From NCBI GenBank assembly GCA_036924085.1, contig JAVGWX010000005.1, forward strand, positions 91,891,764 to 91,955,763: a stretch of DNA of 64,000 bases, read 5' to 3'. The number at the start of each line of letters is the position of its first letter. Position 1 is the stretch's first letter. The position numbers and the translations under genes were made by a program. This DNA is from Ariolimax columbianus. Its lineage: Eukaryota; Mollusca; Gastropoda; Stylommatophora; Arionidae. The notes beneath the pieces were generated by a model. The model searched no databases, was not told where the DNA came from, and worked only from the letters and a program-made list of their open reading frames with translations. Below, in pieces: positions 10,568 through 20,224 of the stretch.

Positions 10568-12050
10568 TCTTCAATTTGTTGAATAGGTGGTACCTCAGTC
10601 TATTGTGGCCAGTGCGAAGTCTGAAGACAACGACCTGCTCTCTTCTGTTCAGCTGGTAATATGCATCGTTTTTGGTGTAACCAGTATGTTCGGTTTCCCA
10701 TTTGGTCATGTATCTGGCTTTAATAAGCCGTTTTGACTCTTCGTACGTCATACTAATATCTGTTTGTGGTAGTCTTGCGCCTTCTTTTGCCAGTCTGTCT
10801 GCCTCCTCGTTGCCTTGGATGTTGCAGTGTGATGGGACCCACTGTACCACTACCCTTTTTGGTGCGGACTGCTGGCATAGTTGACAGAGTGCTGTTCTTA
10901 AGTCATTAAGCTCAGTGTTTTTCAGGCTTTTTAGCGCTGTGACTACGACGAGAGCATCTGTAAGCAGGACTATATGGCTTTCATTTTCTTTATGTGTCAC
11001 CATTTCTTCCACTGCCGCCCTCAGTGCCTCTGCCTCCGCTCTGAAATTGCTTGTGTACTTACCAGTAGCGAATGAAAGTGTTATTTTTCTGCCATTTGGT
11101 AGGTTCAGGAATGCTCCTGCCCCTCCGTTCTGTGTAGTGTTTGTTACAGAACCGTCGGTGTATGCATGGGTCCAGTCCATGCTTGGGTAGTTTTTCGATA
11201 TAAAGCTTAGGGTAGTATCTCTCCTTTCTTTTTCAGTCTGGCAGTTTTTGTTTCCAATACCTGGGATATTTTCTACCACCTCTGGAAATATATCCTGCCT
11301 CCAGGTAGGTTTTCGTACAGTAGTGTTGGGCTTTGGTGTTGTTAGTGCGTTTATGGGATCTTCGTGCATCTTTGCTTTGGCTGTTTCTGAAAAGTATCTT
11401 TAGTTTCCCATTTCCCAAATTGTTTAGTCTCTGGTGCATTGGATGGTCAGTCAGTCTTCGGAGTTTCTCTGACTGCAGCTGGGCTCTGCAGTCTCTTCTA
11501 TCGATCATGGATTGCAGTTTTGTAATCTTTTCAAGTTCTACAATTGGCGTTGACTTCATGCCTCCTGTTATAACTCTCATGGCTTGGTTTTGAAGTTTGC
11601 TAACTTTATCGAAGTTCGCCTTTGCTGCTGTTGTCCATGCCGCAATGCCATACTCGAGAACTGGTCTCACTCTTCCAGTGTACAGTTTCTTAAGTATGCT
11701 TTAGTCTGCTCCCTAGCTTGTGCCAGCAAGTTTCCTCATGATTGCCATTCTTTCTCTGGCTCTCATTCGGTTTCTCTCGATCTGACTTGCCCATGTCATG
11801 CGCCGATCAAATGTGACTCCCAGATAGTTTGGGTTGTCGTTTGGCTGCAGGAATTTGCCATTTAAACTTAATTTGGTATTTTGGGGTTTGATTGAAAGCG
11901 AGAATATTGTGCATGTGGTTTTCTCCTCGTTTATTTTGACCAGCCATGAGTTAGCCCACTCTTCCAGCGATGTTAGGGCCTGCTGCATCCGATTTCTTGC
12001 TATAGTGATATTCTTTTCAGAGGTCCACATAGCCAGATCGTCTGCAAACA

Positions 12051-14624
12051 TTGAGCTATGGACTCTTCTTGCATACAGACATTAGCGAAGAGCTAATAGG
12101 ACACGAAAACATGAATACGGCTCCTGAAGAGCACATGATGGCCAAACTAACAATGCGCGAAATGGAAGAGGCAATGAGAACACTAAAGAAAAGGAAATCT
12201 CCCGGAAAAGACGGGATAACAAACAAAATGCTGATGGGGCTGGGCCAAACAGCGAAGAAGAAACTGCTATCGGTCCTGAACCAAAGCTGGAAAAGGGGAA
12301 TCGTTCCACAGGCATGGAAAGATGCAATACTGGTACCAGTACCAAAAACAGGAAAGGACAAAACAGATCCAAATGGATACAGGCCCATAAGCCTACTCAG
12401 CTATGCCGGCAAGCTGATGGAACGGATGATAAACACCAGACTGATGTGGCATCTGGAAGAAAAACGAATACTAATTCCACAGCAAGCCGGCTTTAGACAG
12501 CACAGATCCACTGAGGACCAGGTCATCCTCATAGCCCAGGAGATAGAAGATGCCTACCAGGCACAGAAACACACAGTAGTTGTTTGGGTGGATCTGGAAA
12601 AGGCATTTGACAAAGTCTGGAAAGATGGACTTAGAGTCAAGCTAAGAAGAAGTGATGTCTGTGGGAAGATGTACAAGTGGATCAACCACTACCTCAAACA
12701 AAGAACGGCCAGAGTCCAAGTACAAGGGCAGATGAGCAAAAAGGTGACACTCGAGCAGGGAGTACCCCAAGGGAGAGTATTGTCACCCACACTCTTCCTG
12801 GTATATATAAACGATATCACAGAGAATATACCAATAAGAGTCCATAGCTCAATGTTTGCAGACGATCTGGCTATGTGGACCTCTGAAAAGAATCTCACCA
12901 TAGCAAGAAATCGGATGCAGACGGCCCTAACATCGCTGGAAGAGTGGGCGAACTCATGGCTGGTCAAAATAAACGAGGAGAAAACCACATGCACAATATT
13001 CTCGCTTTCATTAAAACCCCAAAGTACCAAATTAAGTCTAAATGGCAAAATCATGCAGCCAAACGACAACCCAACCTATCTGGGAGTCACATTTGATCGG
13101 CGCATGACATGGAAAAGTCAGATTGAGAGAAACCGAATGAAAGCCAGAGAAAGAATGGCAATCATGAGGAAACTTGCTGGCACAAGCTGGGGAGCAGACG
13201 AAGGCATACTAAAGAAACTGTATACTGGAAGAGTGAGACCAGTTCTCGAGTATGGCATTGCGGCATGGACAACAGCAGCGAAGGCGAACTTCGATAAAGT
13301 TAACAAACTTCAAAACCAAGCCATGAGAATTATAACAGGTGGCATGAAGTCAACGCCAATTGTAGAACTTGAAAAGATTTCAAAACTGCAATCCATGACC
13401 GATAGAGGAGACTGCAGAGCCCAGCTGCAGTCAGAGAAACTCCGAAGACTGACCGACCATCCAATGCACCAGAGACTAAACAATTTGGGAAATGGGAAAC
13501 TAAAGCGGAGAAACTTTGCAAAAATAGCCAAAGCAAAGATGCACGAAGATCCCATAAACGCACTAACAACACCAAAACGCATCACTACTGTTCGAAAACC
13601 TACCTGGAGGCAGGATATATTTCCAGAGGTGGTAGAAAATATACCAGGTATTGCAAACAAAAACTGCCAGACTGAAAAAGAAAGGAGAGATACTACCCTA
13701 AGCTTCATAACGAAAAGCTACCCAAGCATGGACTGGACCCATGCATACACCGAAGGTTCTGTAACAAACACTACACAGAACGGAGGGGCAGGAGCATTCC
13801 TGAACCTACCAAATGGCAGAAAAATAACACTTTCATTCGCTACTGGTAAGTACACAAGCAATTTCAGAGCGGAGGCAGAGGCACTGAGGGCGGCAGTGGA
13901 AGAAATGGTGACACACAGTGAAAATGAGAGCCATATAGTCCTGCTGACAGATGCTCTCGCCGTAGTCACAGCGCTAAAAAGCCAGAAAAACACTGAGCTT
14001 AATGACTTAAGAGCAGCACTCTGCAAACTGTGCCAGCAGTCCGCACCAAAAAAGGTAGTGGTACAGTGGGTTCCGTCACACTGCAACATCCAAGGCAACG
14101 AGGAGGCAGACAGACTGGCAAAAGAAGGTGCAAGACTACCACAAACAGATACCAGTATGACGTACGAAGAGTCAAAACGGCTTATCAAAGCCAGATACAT
14201 GACCAAATGGGAAACCGAACATACTGGTTACACCAAAAACGATGCCTATTACCAGTTGAACCGAAGAGAGCAGGTCGTTGTCTTCAGACTTCGCACTGGC
14301 CACAACAGACTGAGGTACCACCTATTCAACAAATTGAAGATAGGGTGTGCCGACGAATGCCCGTGCGGTACTGGTAAAATGACCGCTGAACATCTGCTGC
14401 AGAACTGCCCGACATACGAGGATCAGAGAGAGCAGATGTGGCCATTACCAGTGGAACTGCAAGACAAGCTCAATGGCAGTGGCGAGAGCCTCAGGATGAC
14501 CGCCGCTTTTTTCGAAAAAATAATGGTTACTGTCGGACTGCGTACGCAGAATAAGAAGAAGAAGGACTCTTCTTGGTATATTCTCTGTAATGTCGTTTAT
14601 ATATACCAGGAAGAGTGTGGGTGA
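12051..14624 (+). CDS. RT-RNase H-zinc knuckle polyprotein fragment (NLR-A copy 4)
   Basis: An uninterrupted 857-codon frame. The first seven residues come from flanking antisense copy 3, so the ATG at 12051 is accidental. True element codons start at 12072. Domains by residue: KSPGKDGI 49-56, RPISLL 111-116, QQAGFRQHRST 144-153, VDLEKAFD 180-187, GVPQGR 237-242 (GVPQGG in other copies), FADD 269-272, RNase H from about 560 to 690, knuckle C770-x-C772-x8-H781-x4-C786. The RNase H first catalytic position is YTEGS (Glu568) where other copies read YTDGS; the LTDAL and EEAD acidic residues remain. The usual TGA stop is GGA, so translation would run through the GAA tail into copy 3. The endonuclease is missing. 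It is probably a dead-on-arrival copy that has had little time to decay. Reverse transcriptases of this type copy their RNA at the nicked target site. Confidence 0.85.
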   Translation: MSYGLFLHTDISEELIGHENMNTAPEEHMMAKLTMREMEEAMRTLKKRKSPGKDGITNKMLMGLGQTAKKKLLSVLNQSWKRGIVPQAWKDAILVPVPKTGKDKTDPNGYRPISLLSYAGKLMERMINTRLMWHLEEKRILIPQQAGFRQHRSTEDQVILIAQEIEDAYQAQKHTVVVWVDLEKAFDKVWKDGLRVKLRRSDVCGKMYKWINHYLKQRTARVQVQGQMSKKVTLEQGVPQGRVLSPTLFLVYINDITENIPIRVHSSMFADDLAMWTSEKNLTIARNRMQTALTSLEEWANSWLVKINEEKTTCTIFSLSLKPQSTKLSLNGKIMQPNDNPTYLGVTFDRRMTWKSQIERNRMKARERMAIMRKLAGTSWGADEGILKKLYTGRVRPVLEYGIAAWTTAAKANFDKVNKLQNQAMRIITGGMKSTPIVELEKISKLQSMTDRGDCRAQLQSEKLRRLTDHPMHQRLNNLGNGKLKRRNFAKIAKAKMHEDPINALTTPKRITTVRKPTWRQDIFPEVVENIPGIANKNCQTEKERRDTTLSFITKSYPSMDWTHAYTEGSVTNTTQNGGAGAFLNLPNGRKITLSFATGKYTSNFRAEAEALRAAVEEMVTHSENESHIVLLTDALAVVTALKSQKNTELNDLRAALCKLCQQSAPKKVVVQWVPSHCNIQGNEEADRLAKEGARLPQTDTSMTYEESKRLIKARYMTKWETEHTGYTKNDAYYQLNRREQVVVFRLRTGHNRLRYHLFNKLKIGCADECPCGTGKMTAEHLLQNCPTYEDQREQMWPLPVELQDKLNGSGESLRMTAAFFEKIMVTVGLRTQNKKKKDSSWYILCNVVYIYQEECG
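12060..12071. repeat. Left target-site duplication of NLR-A copy 4
   Basis: GGACTCTTCTTG occurs here and at 14564-14575. In unbroken copies the equivalent sequence (minus orientation, near 4875 of copy 1) occurs once, so the pre-insertion site can be read directly. Confidence 0.93.
12072..14563 (+). mobile_element. NLR-A copy 4: young 5'-truncated insertion nested in copy 3
   Basis: A 2492-bp plus-strand insertion. It begins at CATACAGACATTAGCGAAG, upstream of the RT domain, and ends in a GAA-rich tail at 14551-14563. It interrupts the minus-strand copy 3 in antisense, between the RT FADD motif and the GVPQGG motif, with an exact 12-bp target duplication. It is the least damaged copy in the window and hence probably the most recent. 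Because copies 3 and 4 are opposite and related, their overlapping RT and RNase H regions also form long inverted repeats. Confidence 0.95.
14564..14575. repeat. Right target-site duplication of NLR-A copy 4
   Basis: GGACTCTTCTTG directly follows the GAA tail and matches 12060-12071 exactly. The sequence of copy 3 then resumes. Confidence 0.93.
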
Positions 14625-15466
14625 CAGTACTCCCCCTTTGGGTACTCCCTGCTCGAGTGTCACCTTTTTGCTCATCTGCCCTTGTACTTGGACTCTGGCC
14701 GTTCTTTGTTTGAGGTAGTGGTTGATCCACTTGTACATTCTCCCACAAACTTCACTTCTCCTTAGCTTGACTCTAAGTCCGTCTTTCCAGACTTTGTCAA
14801 ATGCCTTTTCCAGGTCCACCCAAACCGCTACGGTGTGTTTTTGCTCCTGGTAGGCATCTTCTATTTCCTGGGCTATGAGGATGACCTGGTCCTCAGTGGA
14901 TCTGTGCTGTCTAAAGCCGGCTTGCTGTGGAATTAGTATTCGTTTTTCTTCCAGATGCCACATCAGTCTGGTGTTTATCATACGTTCCATCAGTTGCCAA
15001 CACAGCTCAGTAGGCTGACAGGCCTGTATCCATTCGGATCTGTTTTGTCCTTTCCATTTTTTGGTACTGGTACAAGTACTGTGTCTTTCCATGCCTGGGG
15101 TACAATTCCCCTTTTCCAGCTTTGGTTCAGGACCGATAGCAGTTTCCTCTTCGCTGTTTGGCCCAGCCCCATCAGCCTTTCGTTTGTTATCCCGTCTTTT
15201 CCGGGAGATTTCCTTTTCTTTAATGTTCTCATGGCCTCTTCCATTTCACTCATTGTTAATTTGGCCATCATATGCTCTTCTGGTGCCGTATTGATGTTGT
15301 CGTGCCCCTTTTGCTCTTCACTAATGTCTGTATGCCTATCTGCAGGGACCTCGATGTGGTTTGCTTTGGCATAGTGTTCTGCAAAAGCGTTTGCTGCTTT
15401 TTTCCCTGTGAGCAGGTTTTCGCCCTGCTTGATAGTAATTTGTTTGTTTGAAGGGGTTTCGTCGTT
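14576..15466 (-). pseudogene. NLR-A copy 3, 5' half
   Basis: The upstream part of the minus-strand element split by copy 4. The frame from 15466 reads MNDETPSNKQITIKQG, then the linker and KSPGKDGI (near 15190), PNGYRP and LLSC. A one-base deletion near 14994 shifts to the frame that carries KLMERMINTR, QQAGFRQHRST, VDLEKAFDKV (near 14815) and GVPKGGVLSP (near 14635; the usual Gln is Lys). The endonuclease is absent through 5' truncation at the codons before MNDE. The right border is followed by CAAAAGACCATAT at 15467-15479. Confidence 0.93.
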
Positions 15467-15640
15467 CAAAAGACCATATGAAAAGTCTTATGTCACAAAA
15501 GACCATATGAAAAGTTTCATGGCCCAAAGACCATACAACAATTCTCATGTCACAAAGACTATATGAAAAGTCTCATGTTCCAAAGACGATATGAAAAGTC
15601 TCATGTCACAAACGTCATATAAGAAACCTAACGTACCAAG
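15467..15640. repeat. 29-bp satellite, right part
   Basis: Five or six units of the AGACCATATGAAAAG-type repeat, including the right target duplication of copy 3. Homogeneous at the left and fading by about 15640. Confidence 0.9.
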
Positions 15641-16499
15641 GGCCCTATGATGAGAAACTCAACGCCAAAAGGTCAAGTTGGACTATTGTACTTGTCTTGT
15701 AGAGTATAAATGTTACAGAGTATAATTCGTCTTAGTCACACGCCTGCAAGTCATACTATTACTATTCTTGACTCCCCATTGGGACCTGATAACACATACG
15801 AAAAACACGAGTGAACAACTCACTCGCCATAATGGTTTTGTAAGAATGGAAAGTACCGATGAAACTAATGACTTAGTTGGCCTTTCTTCCTGCTTTTGTT
15901 TTCCTGCAGTTTATCACTTCTACATGTTGGAATAGCTCAATCATTCTTAGTCCTGTTTTACGATATTTATGTGCAGGTTACAGTTCAACTATCATTTGCT
16001 CCCGATTCTGTAACCGAAAACATTTAAGTGGGGAAAAAGAGGGAATAACATACTTTCCGTATTGTTTTGGAAATATATGAAGCATAAAACTATGGTAAAG
16101 GCTAAGGCGGCTGACGGTCACAGTGGTAATGGGTGCATAAACTACAACATTATAGTATATACACAATACACAATGAGACACAGAAGAAGAAGTTAGAAAG
16201 ATCGAGAATGAGAGAGGGTTGGAAGAGAACAAATAAACGATGAGAAAAGACGTAATTTGATTGAACGTGCCCAGTGAAGCATGGCTGCGGGCAGATCCGT
16301 GAAGAGACGGGTCCGGTGCGCACGAGTGAGTCCCCTTGGCTAATGAGGCCGGGCTTTGCCAGCATGCCCTCCAGGGTAGGGAACTCTGGAAGATTGGATT
16401 GAAGACAGGCTTCAAGCGAGATACAGTCAGGCATGGAAAGAACTAGGTCTGGGATTAGTTCTAGCTCGCTACATTATGACTGCGATGTGGAGCTTGTGT
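15641..16499. other. No gene recognised
   Basis: Unique-looking sequence. A minus-strand frame 16434-16150 encodes a 94-residue peptide with a hydrophobic C-terminus but no family I know and no splice context that convinces me. Confidence 0.4.
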
Positions 16500-16640
16500 T
16501 TCGTGTGCTCCTTCTTCGTTCCCTCAATGTAACATACACTAGTATGTTACATTGGGCCGTATTTTACAGTTGTACTGTGGTATATGTACCTTTCCGCCCG
16601 ACACATCCGTATTGATTAAACCCGTTTTTTCCATGGGGCA
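16500..16640 (+). repeat. Dispersed repeat DR-6, copy 1
   Basis: The stretch gggccgtattttacagttgt followed by a block with cttccgcccgacacatccg recurs in diverged form near 40150-40240 and 43510-43600. Its second half resembles the 3' body of SINE-1 (cgacaggcgcaaaataaaa region read in reverse), so it may be an older relative of that SINE. Confidence 0.45.
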
Positions 16641-17012
16641 AAGGGAGGTATTAATTCTATCTAATCTTTGGTTGTGTCTAGTCTACATACCAGCATTTGG
16701 TTGTTCCTAGTCTATCTACAAGGCATAAGATGGTTTGGAATAAGTCTTCTTTCTCCTAGATCAGCTGCCTTTCAGACTAGGTAGTATCACATACCAGAAG
16801 GTTTTCTGTTGTTTTCTGTGGCAGTCTTAGATATGCCAGTATCTGATCTGCAAGGCAGTAACTGGTACCAAAACACAGTATATCTTCTCTCGGGCGAGCT
16901 GCTTGTACCAGACTGACTAATCTCGTCAAAACAAACCCAAGATAGTGCTCTTGTCACAATCGCTGATGTTCATCAGTTTTTATCGATGTTTCTGTAATTT
17001 TGAATTAATGTT
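16641..17012. other. No gene recognised
   Basis: Contains a short local duplication of TTGGTTGTGTCTAGTCTA at about 16669 and 16698. Otherwise nothing recognised. Confidence 0.4.
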
Positions 17013-17178
17013 TCTAGAGCGTTCCATCAATGCATGTGTCTAGAGCGGTCCATCAATGCATGTGTCTAGAGCGGTCCATCAATGCATGTTTCTAGAGCGG
17101 TCCATCAATGCATGTTTCTAGAGCGTTCCGTCAATGCATGTGTCTAGAGCGTTCCATCAATACATGTTATTAGAGCTT
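17013..17178. repeat. 26-bp minisatellite
   Basis: About six and a half units of TCTAGAGCGGTCCATCAATG plus CATGTG. Variation is mostly G/T at one position and TGT/TTT at another. Confidence 0.93.
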
Positions 17179-17699
17179 TGTTTCATTAGACGTTCCGCCT
17201 GTGTGAATGACGTGGGGAGCTCTCTACTTTACAGAGTTTAGACCACAGTGCTACTTGATTCGTATGACATTATCTCAGTGTGGCAGTTGTCATTTCTCGT
17301 CACGAACATCCCTGGATGGGACAGACGACGACAGTCTCCTCTTGTATGCTCTCCCGCGCAATCTTCTAGCCTAGAATGTTTAGGCCGAACTGCTAGTCCT
17401 CTCTTTCCACATTGCTTTCAGTGAAACAGTGGCACTACTTCCGTCTCTATCAGACACACGGAGCTCGAGCAACCGCATCTATTAAACAGACAATAACAAA
17501 CAGGACATACACAATCTCAGACCTATTGTGAAAACAAACATACCATCAAGCTGTATACAAACTAGTTCAAACCTTTGTTTGAATGATATCAATTGATATA
17601 GTTATTAATATTTATTTGTGTATTGATTTTCAATATTATATTTTCAATATTATATTATTGTCCGCGTCAAATGTTCCTATATATGCGCAATTACTTCAA
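17179..17699. other. No gene recognised
   Basis: Unique-looking. AT-rich after 17580, with a short duplicated ttcaatattatat at about 17630 and 17642. Confidence 0.4.
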
Positions 17700-17990
17700 T
17701 GAATTCTCTCAAGAATAAATAACAAACTGTCAAGTTTCCTGTGGAGTATAGGTCTTCAATAAATACATGCTATGACATCCTGTCTATAATGACATCCTGT
17801 CTTCCATGGTTGAGGCGTTCCTTGCTTTTGACTGGCTTGTCCATATCTGTTGAAGTTGATGTGGCTTAAAGTTTCTACAGAATGAGTTACCAATAACCAC
17901 AGACTGGCCACTACTTTCATCAGATATATTAAAGCAGACGCCTGAAAGTGACCAGAGAAGGTCACGCTCTAAAATAACCAGACTGGCCAT
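17700..17990 (+). repeat. Dispersed repeat DR-2, compact copy
   Basis: Carries the two landmarks of DR-2 in order: tcctgtggagtataggtctt near 17738 and ctgttgaagttgatgtggct near 17847. Compared with the copy at 18870-19215 the middle is shorter by about 150 bases. Same orientation as that neighbour. Confidence 0.6.
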
Positions 17991-17999
17991 GACTAACTT

Positions 18000-18126
18000 T
18001 ATGTATATGTGTGTATGTATGTAGATATGTGTATATGTGTGTAGATATGTGTATGTGTATGTGTATATGTGTGTATGTATGTAGATATGTGTATGTGTAT
18101 ATGTATGTATGTATATATATATATAT
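18000..18126. repeat. Microsatellite (GTAT/GTGTAT)n
   Basis: Mixed ATGTGTGTATGTATGTAG units ending in a short TA run. Length about 125 bases. Confidence 0.9.
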
Positions 18127-18199
18127 TGCGAGAGAGGAGACTCAGCTAATTAAATGTGGTTACTTCAATGTGTGTACGCGCTTTCAGTCGTCAACTGTG

Positions 18200-18420
18200 T
18201 GTGTGTGTATATAAATATATTATTTGGCCACGAGAGCTGCCCCAGAGGAAGCATAACTACTAACATGGTCTGCACAGTCGGACAATTTGAAGCGTAGGAG
18301 CCAGACAAAGGTGGACAAAAACTGTTTCCCTGCATGCAGGCTGAAGACAGCCCAGTGGCTAAGGAAAGCGAAACTAATGAAATCGGACGCGCCTCAAGCC
18401 TAACAAAAACAGTGCAAAAT
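18200..18420 (-). repeat. Dispersed repeat DR-7, copy 1
   Basis: The reverse complement parallels 22310-22460: tttccttagccactgggctg, a CATGCAGGG-type block, tgtccacctttgtctggctc, and a CTGT-CCG-CTG block. Function unknown; a long minus-strand frame (18632-18165) is accidental in my view. Confidence 0.5.
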
Positions 18421-18869
18421 AAACTCACTAATAATAAAGTAAAAGAAGTAGAAATAGGCAAGTTAAGAAACATCTGACACTGCCGCCGGGGATGAAATGG
18501 TAGAGAATTCATTGTAATAGGTATTAGTTTGTGTGAGTTTAGGTGCCTTGCTATATGCCTTGCTTTACGCAATTTTAAGTCAGGAATCAATTTGCAACTG
18601 ACTAAACTGAAGCACATCACATTGGGTAGCAAACATGGTTCCTTTCCATTGGGATTTCAGCGGCACGTTCTCAGTATGACAGTGGCCTTATTTTCGCCTC
18701 TGTATCACACGGAGAGTTCTCAACCCATAGACGAGTTGAACCAAAGCAGAATATGTCTCCAATACTCGGTTACCAACAAACCATGGTACTCGCGTCACAG
18801 CCTCTGAGTGGTTACATCGATTGATCCTCACTGCAAAGGCACTAGTTTCAATTCCAAACCTAGGCAGGC
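18421..18869. other. No gene recognised
   Basis: No repeat partner or coding similarity seen. The plus frame 18529-18807 (92 codons) has no recognisable features. Confidence 0.4.
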
Positions 18870-19215
18870 TTTAGCATCAATCAAACAAAACCTGTCTGCT
18901 TCCTGTGGAGCATAAGTCTTCAACAAATATACAGCAAGTCATCATGTCCAAGGCCACCTGTCCTGTCTCTGTCCACGTTTTCCTTATCTCCTCCGTGTCC
19001 TAGAGGAAAACAAGTCTGTCAGATAATTTGTGTCTTTCTATCCATCGCGCCAAATCTTGTCTGATTTAGATGGCTTGCTTTTAATGTGTTTCCTCTTAGC
19101 TGAGTAGTTCATATCTGTTGAAATTGTTGTGACTTGAAGTTGCTATGGGATGAGGTAGCCTGTCTCATGACTAAACCTCTTTAGTCTCCTCTTACGACAT
19201 GTTTGACAGGTTTAA
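18870..19215 (+). repeat. Dispersed repeat DR-2, longer copy
   Basis: Begins tgtctgcttcctgtggagca and ends with the block ctaaacctctttagtctcct followed by cttacgacatg, the most widely repeated part of DR-2 in this window. Partners: 17700-17990, 22725-22830, 39139-39510, 42225-42300 and 56000-56085. Confidence 0.65.
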
Positions 19216-19239
19216 AGTGATCATTTTCTTTGCTTGACT

Positions 19240-19870
19240 TTCGGACTCCGACAACATTCGGGCGACGTTCCAGTATGCTCAGCTTTAAATGAGTACTTCA
19301 CATTTCTTAACTTAACGTCTTTATACTGGTTTAGAAGACCCTGCAGAGTCTTATATAACCAGTTTCATTTACATCACCTTCCTCTAAAAGCTATGCGCAT
19401 CCAATTTATTATTAAATTAACCGTTCCTGCCTCCACTACCTCCCCTGGCAATGCATTCCAAGCATTTACCACTCTCTGACTAAAAAAATATTTCCTAATA
19501 TATAATATGGAGCTCTCTTTAGTAAACATGTAGCTATGCCCTGTTGTTATTGTGGGTGACTGTATTTTTAAAAAAATTGTTATAGTCTAATTTATCCATT
19601 CATCCTATGAACCTGTATTAAGTCACCACGATCATCTTATAAACCTGTATTAAGTCACTACGAATTCTTCTCTCTTCTAGACATTGTGGGCCGGTTTTTA
19701 TGAGTCTTTCCTCATAACTAATTCTGGAATCCCACTATCAGCTTTGTTGCTCTTTTTTTTTGTATTTTTTCCAGCATGTTTATATCCCCTCTGTGATAAG
19801 GACTCCACACCTGTACACAGTACTCAAATCTAGGTCTAAATGATGCTTTATACAGTTTGACTATCACTTC
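19240..19870 (-). pseudogene. CR1/L2-type RT, C-terminal relic
   Basis: On the minus strand, from 19860 down, codons read LYKASFRPRFEYCVQVWSPY and then GDINMLEKIQK-RATKLI. This is the familiar end of the reverse transcriptase in CR1/L2-type non-LTR elements, where the chain passes from the thumb into the C-terminal region. Further along, the region around 19480 reads RKYFFSQRVVNAWNALPGEV in a different frame, the usual last conserved block. Frames change several times and a 33-base segment (attaagtcac-type) is duplicated near 19618-19660. Everything upstream is missing, as expected for a 5'-truncated LINE. Only a fossil. Confidence 0.85.
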
Positions 19871-20224
19871 CTTCTTCTTCGTCTACCTCGAACATATATA
19901 CCATCAACTAATCCTATCTAATCACCGAGTGGATACCGGGGTCCCATAGTGAGGAAGAAATAATAGATCCCTTCCCTTCCAAGGATGTAGTAAAAGGCGA
20001 CTACAGAAAGTCGTGCATGGGGCTGGTGATCGTATCGCGTAAAACAATTGGTACTTAAACTACCACAGCAGAAGCAGACATGGTGCTTTTGTGCAGGGTT
20101 CACAATGGAAGGCAACTGTAGTTATAGCCCAGCACTCCAGCAGGCGTCAAAATGGCACAAGAGAACAATAATCATCCAAGCAGACTTGTTCTAGTCTCTT
20201 TGTAGGCTGGTCTCATTTCGTTTC
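19871..20224. other. DR-2-related fragment and unassigned sequence
   Basis: About 19920-20060 has caccgagtggataccggggt and the aaggcgactacagaaagtcg block. These correspond to parts of the DR-2 neighbourhood seen at 35985, 55215 and 58440. Confidence 0.45.

Larger units (their letters stand above)
10293..12071 (-). pseudogene. NLR-A copy 3, 3' half (split by copy 4)
   Basis: Minus-strand NLR-A, from the (GAA)n tail at 10293 up to an RT segment whose FADDLAMW motif lies near 12045. Frames run 12051-11713 and, after a stop at about 11702 (GAA to TAA in ADEGILKK), 11670 to about 11385. A deletion there removes codons around the AEIAKAK motif, and 11369-10272 then continues through RNase H (YTDGSV near 11155) and the knuckle. 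The usual TGA terminator is TGT here, so the frame runs on through the GAA tail into satellite. The knuckle is duplicated (10454-10567). Its 5' half is at 14576-15466; together they form one 2.67-kb 5'-truncated element flanked by CAAAAGACCATAT (10280-10292 and 15467-15479). Confidence 0.93.

Noticed and set aside
10391..11865. Plus-strand frames across NLR-A copy 3 and minus-strand frames across copies 1, 2 and 4
   Set aside because: Antisense shadows of the RT/RNase H coding strand.
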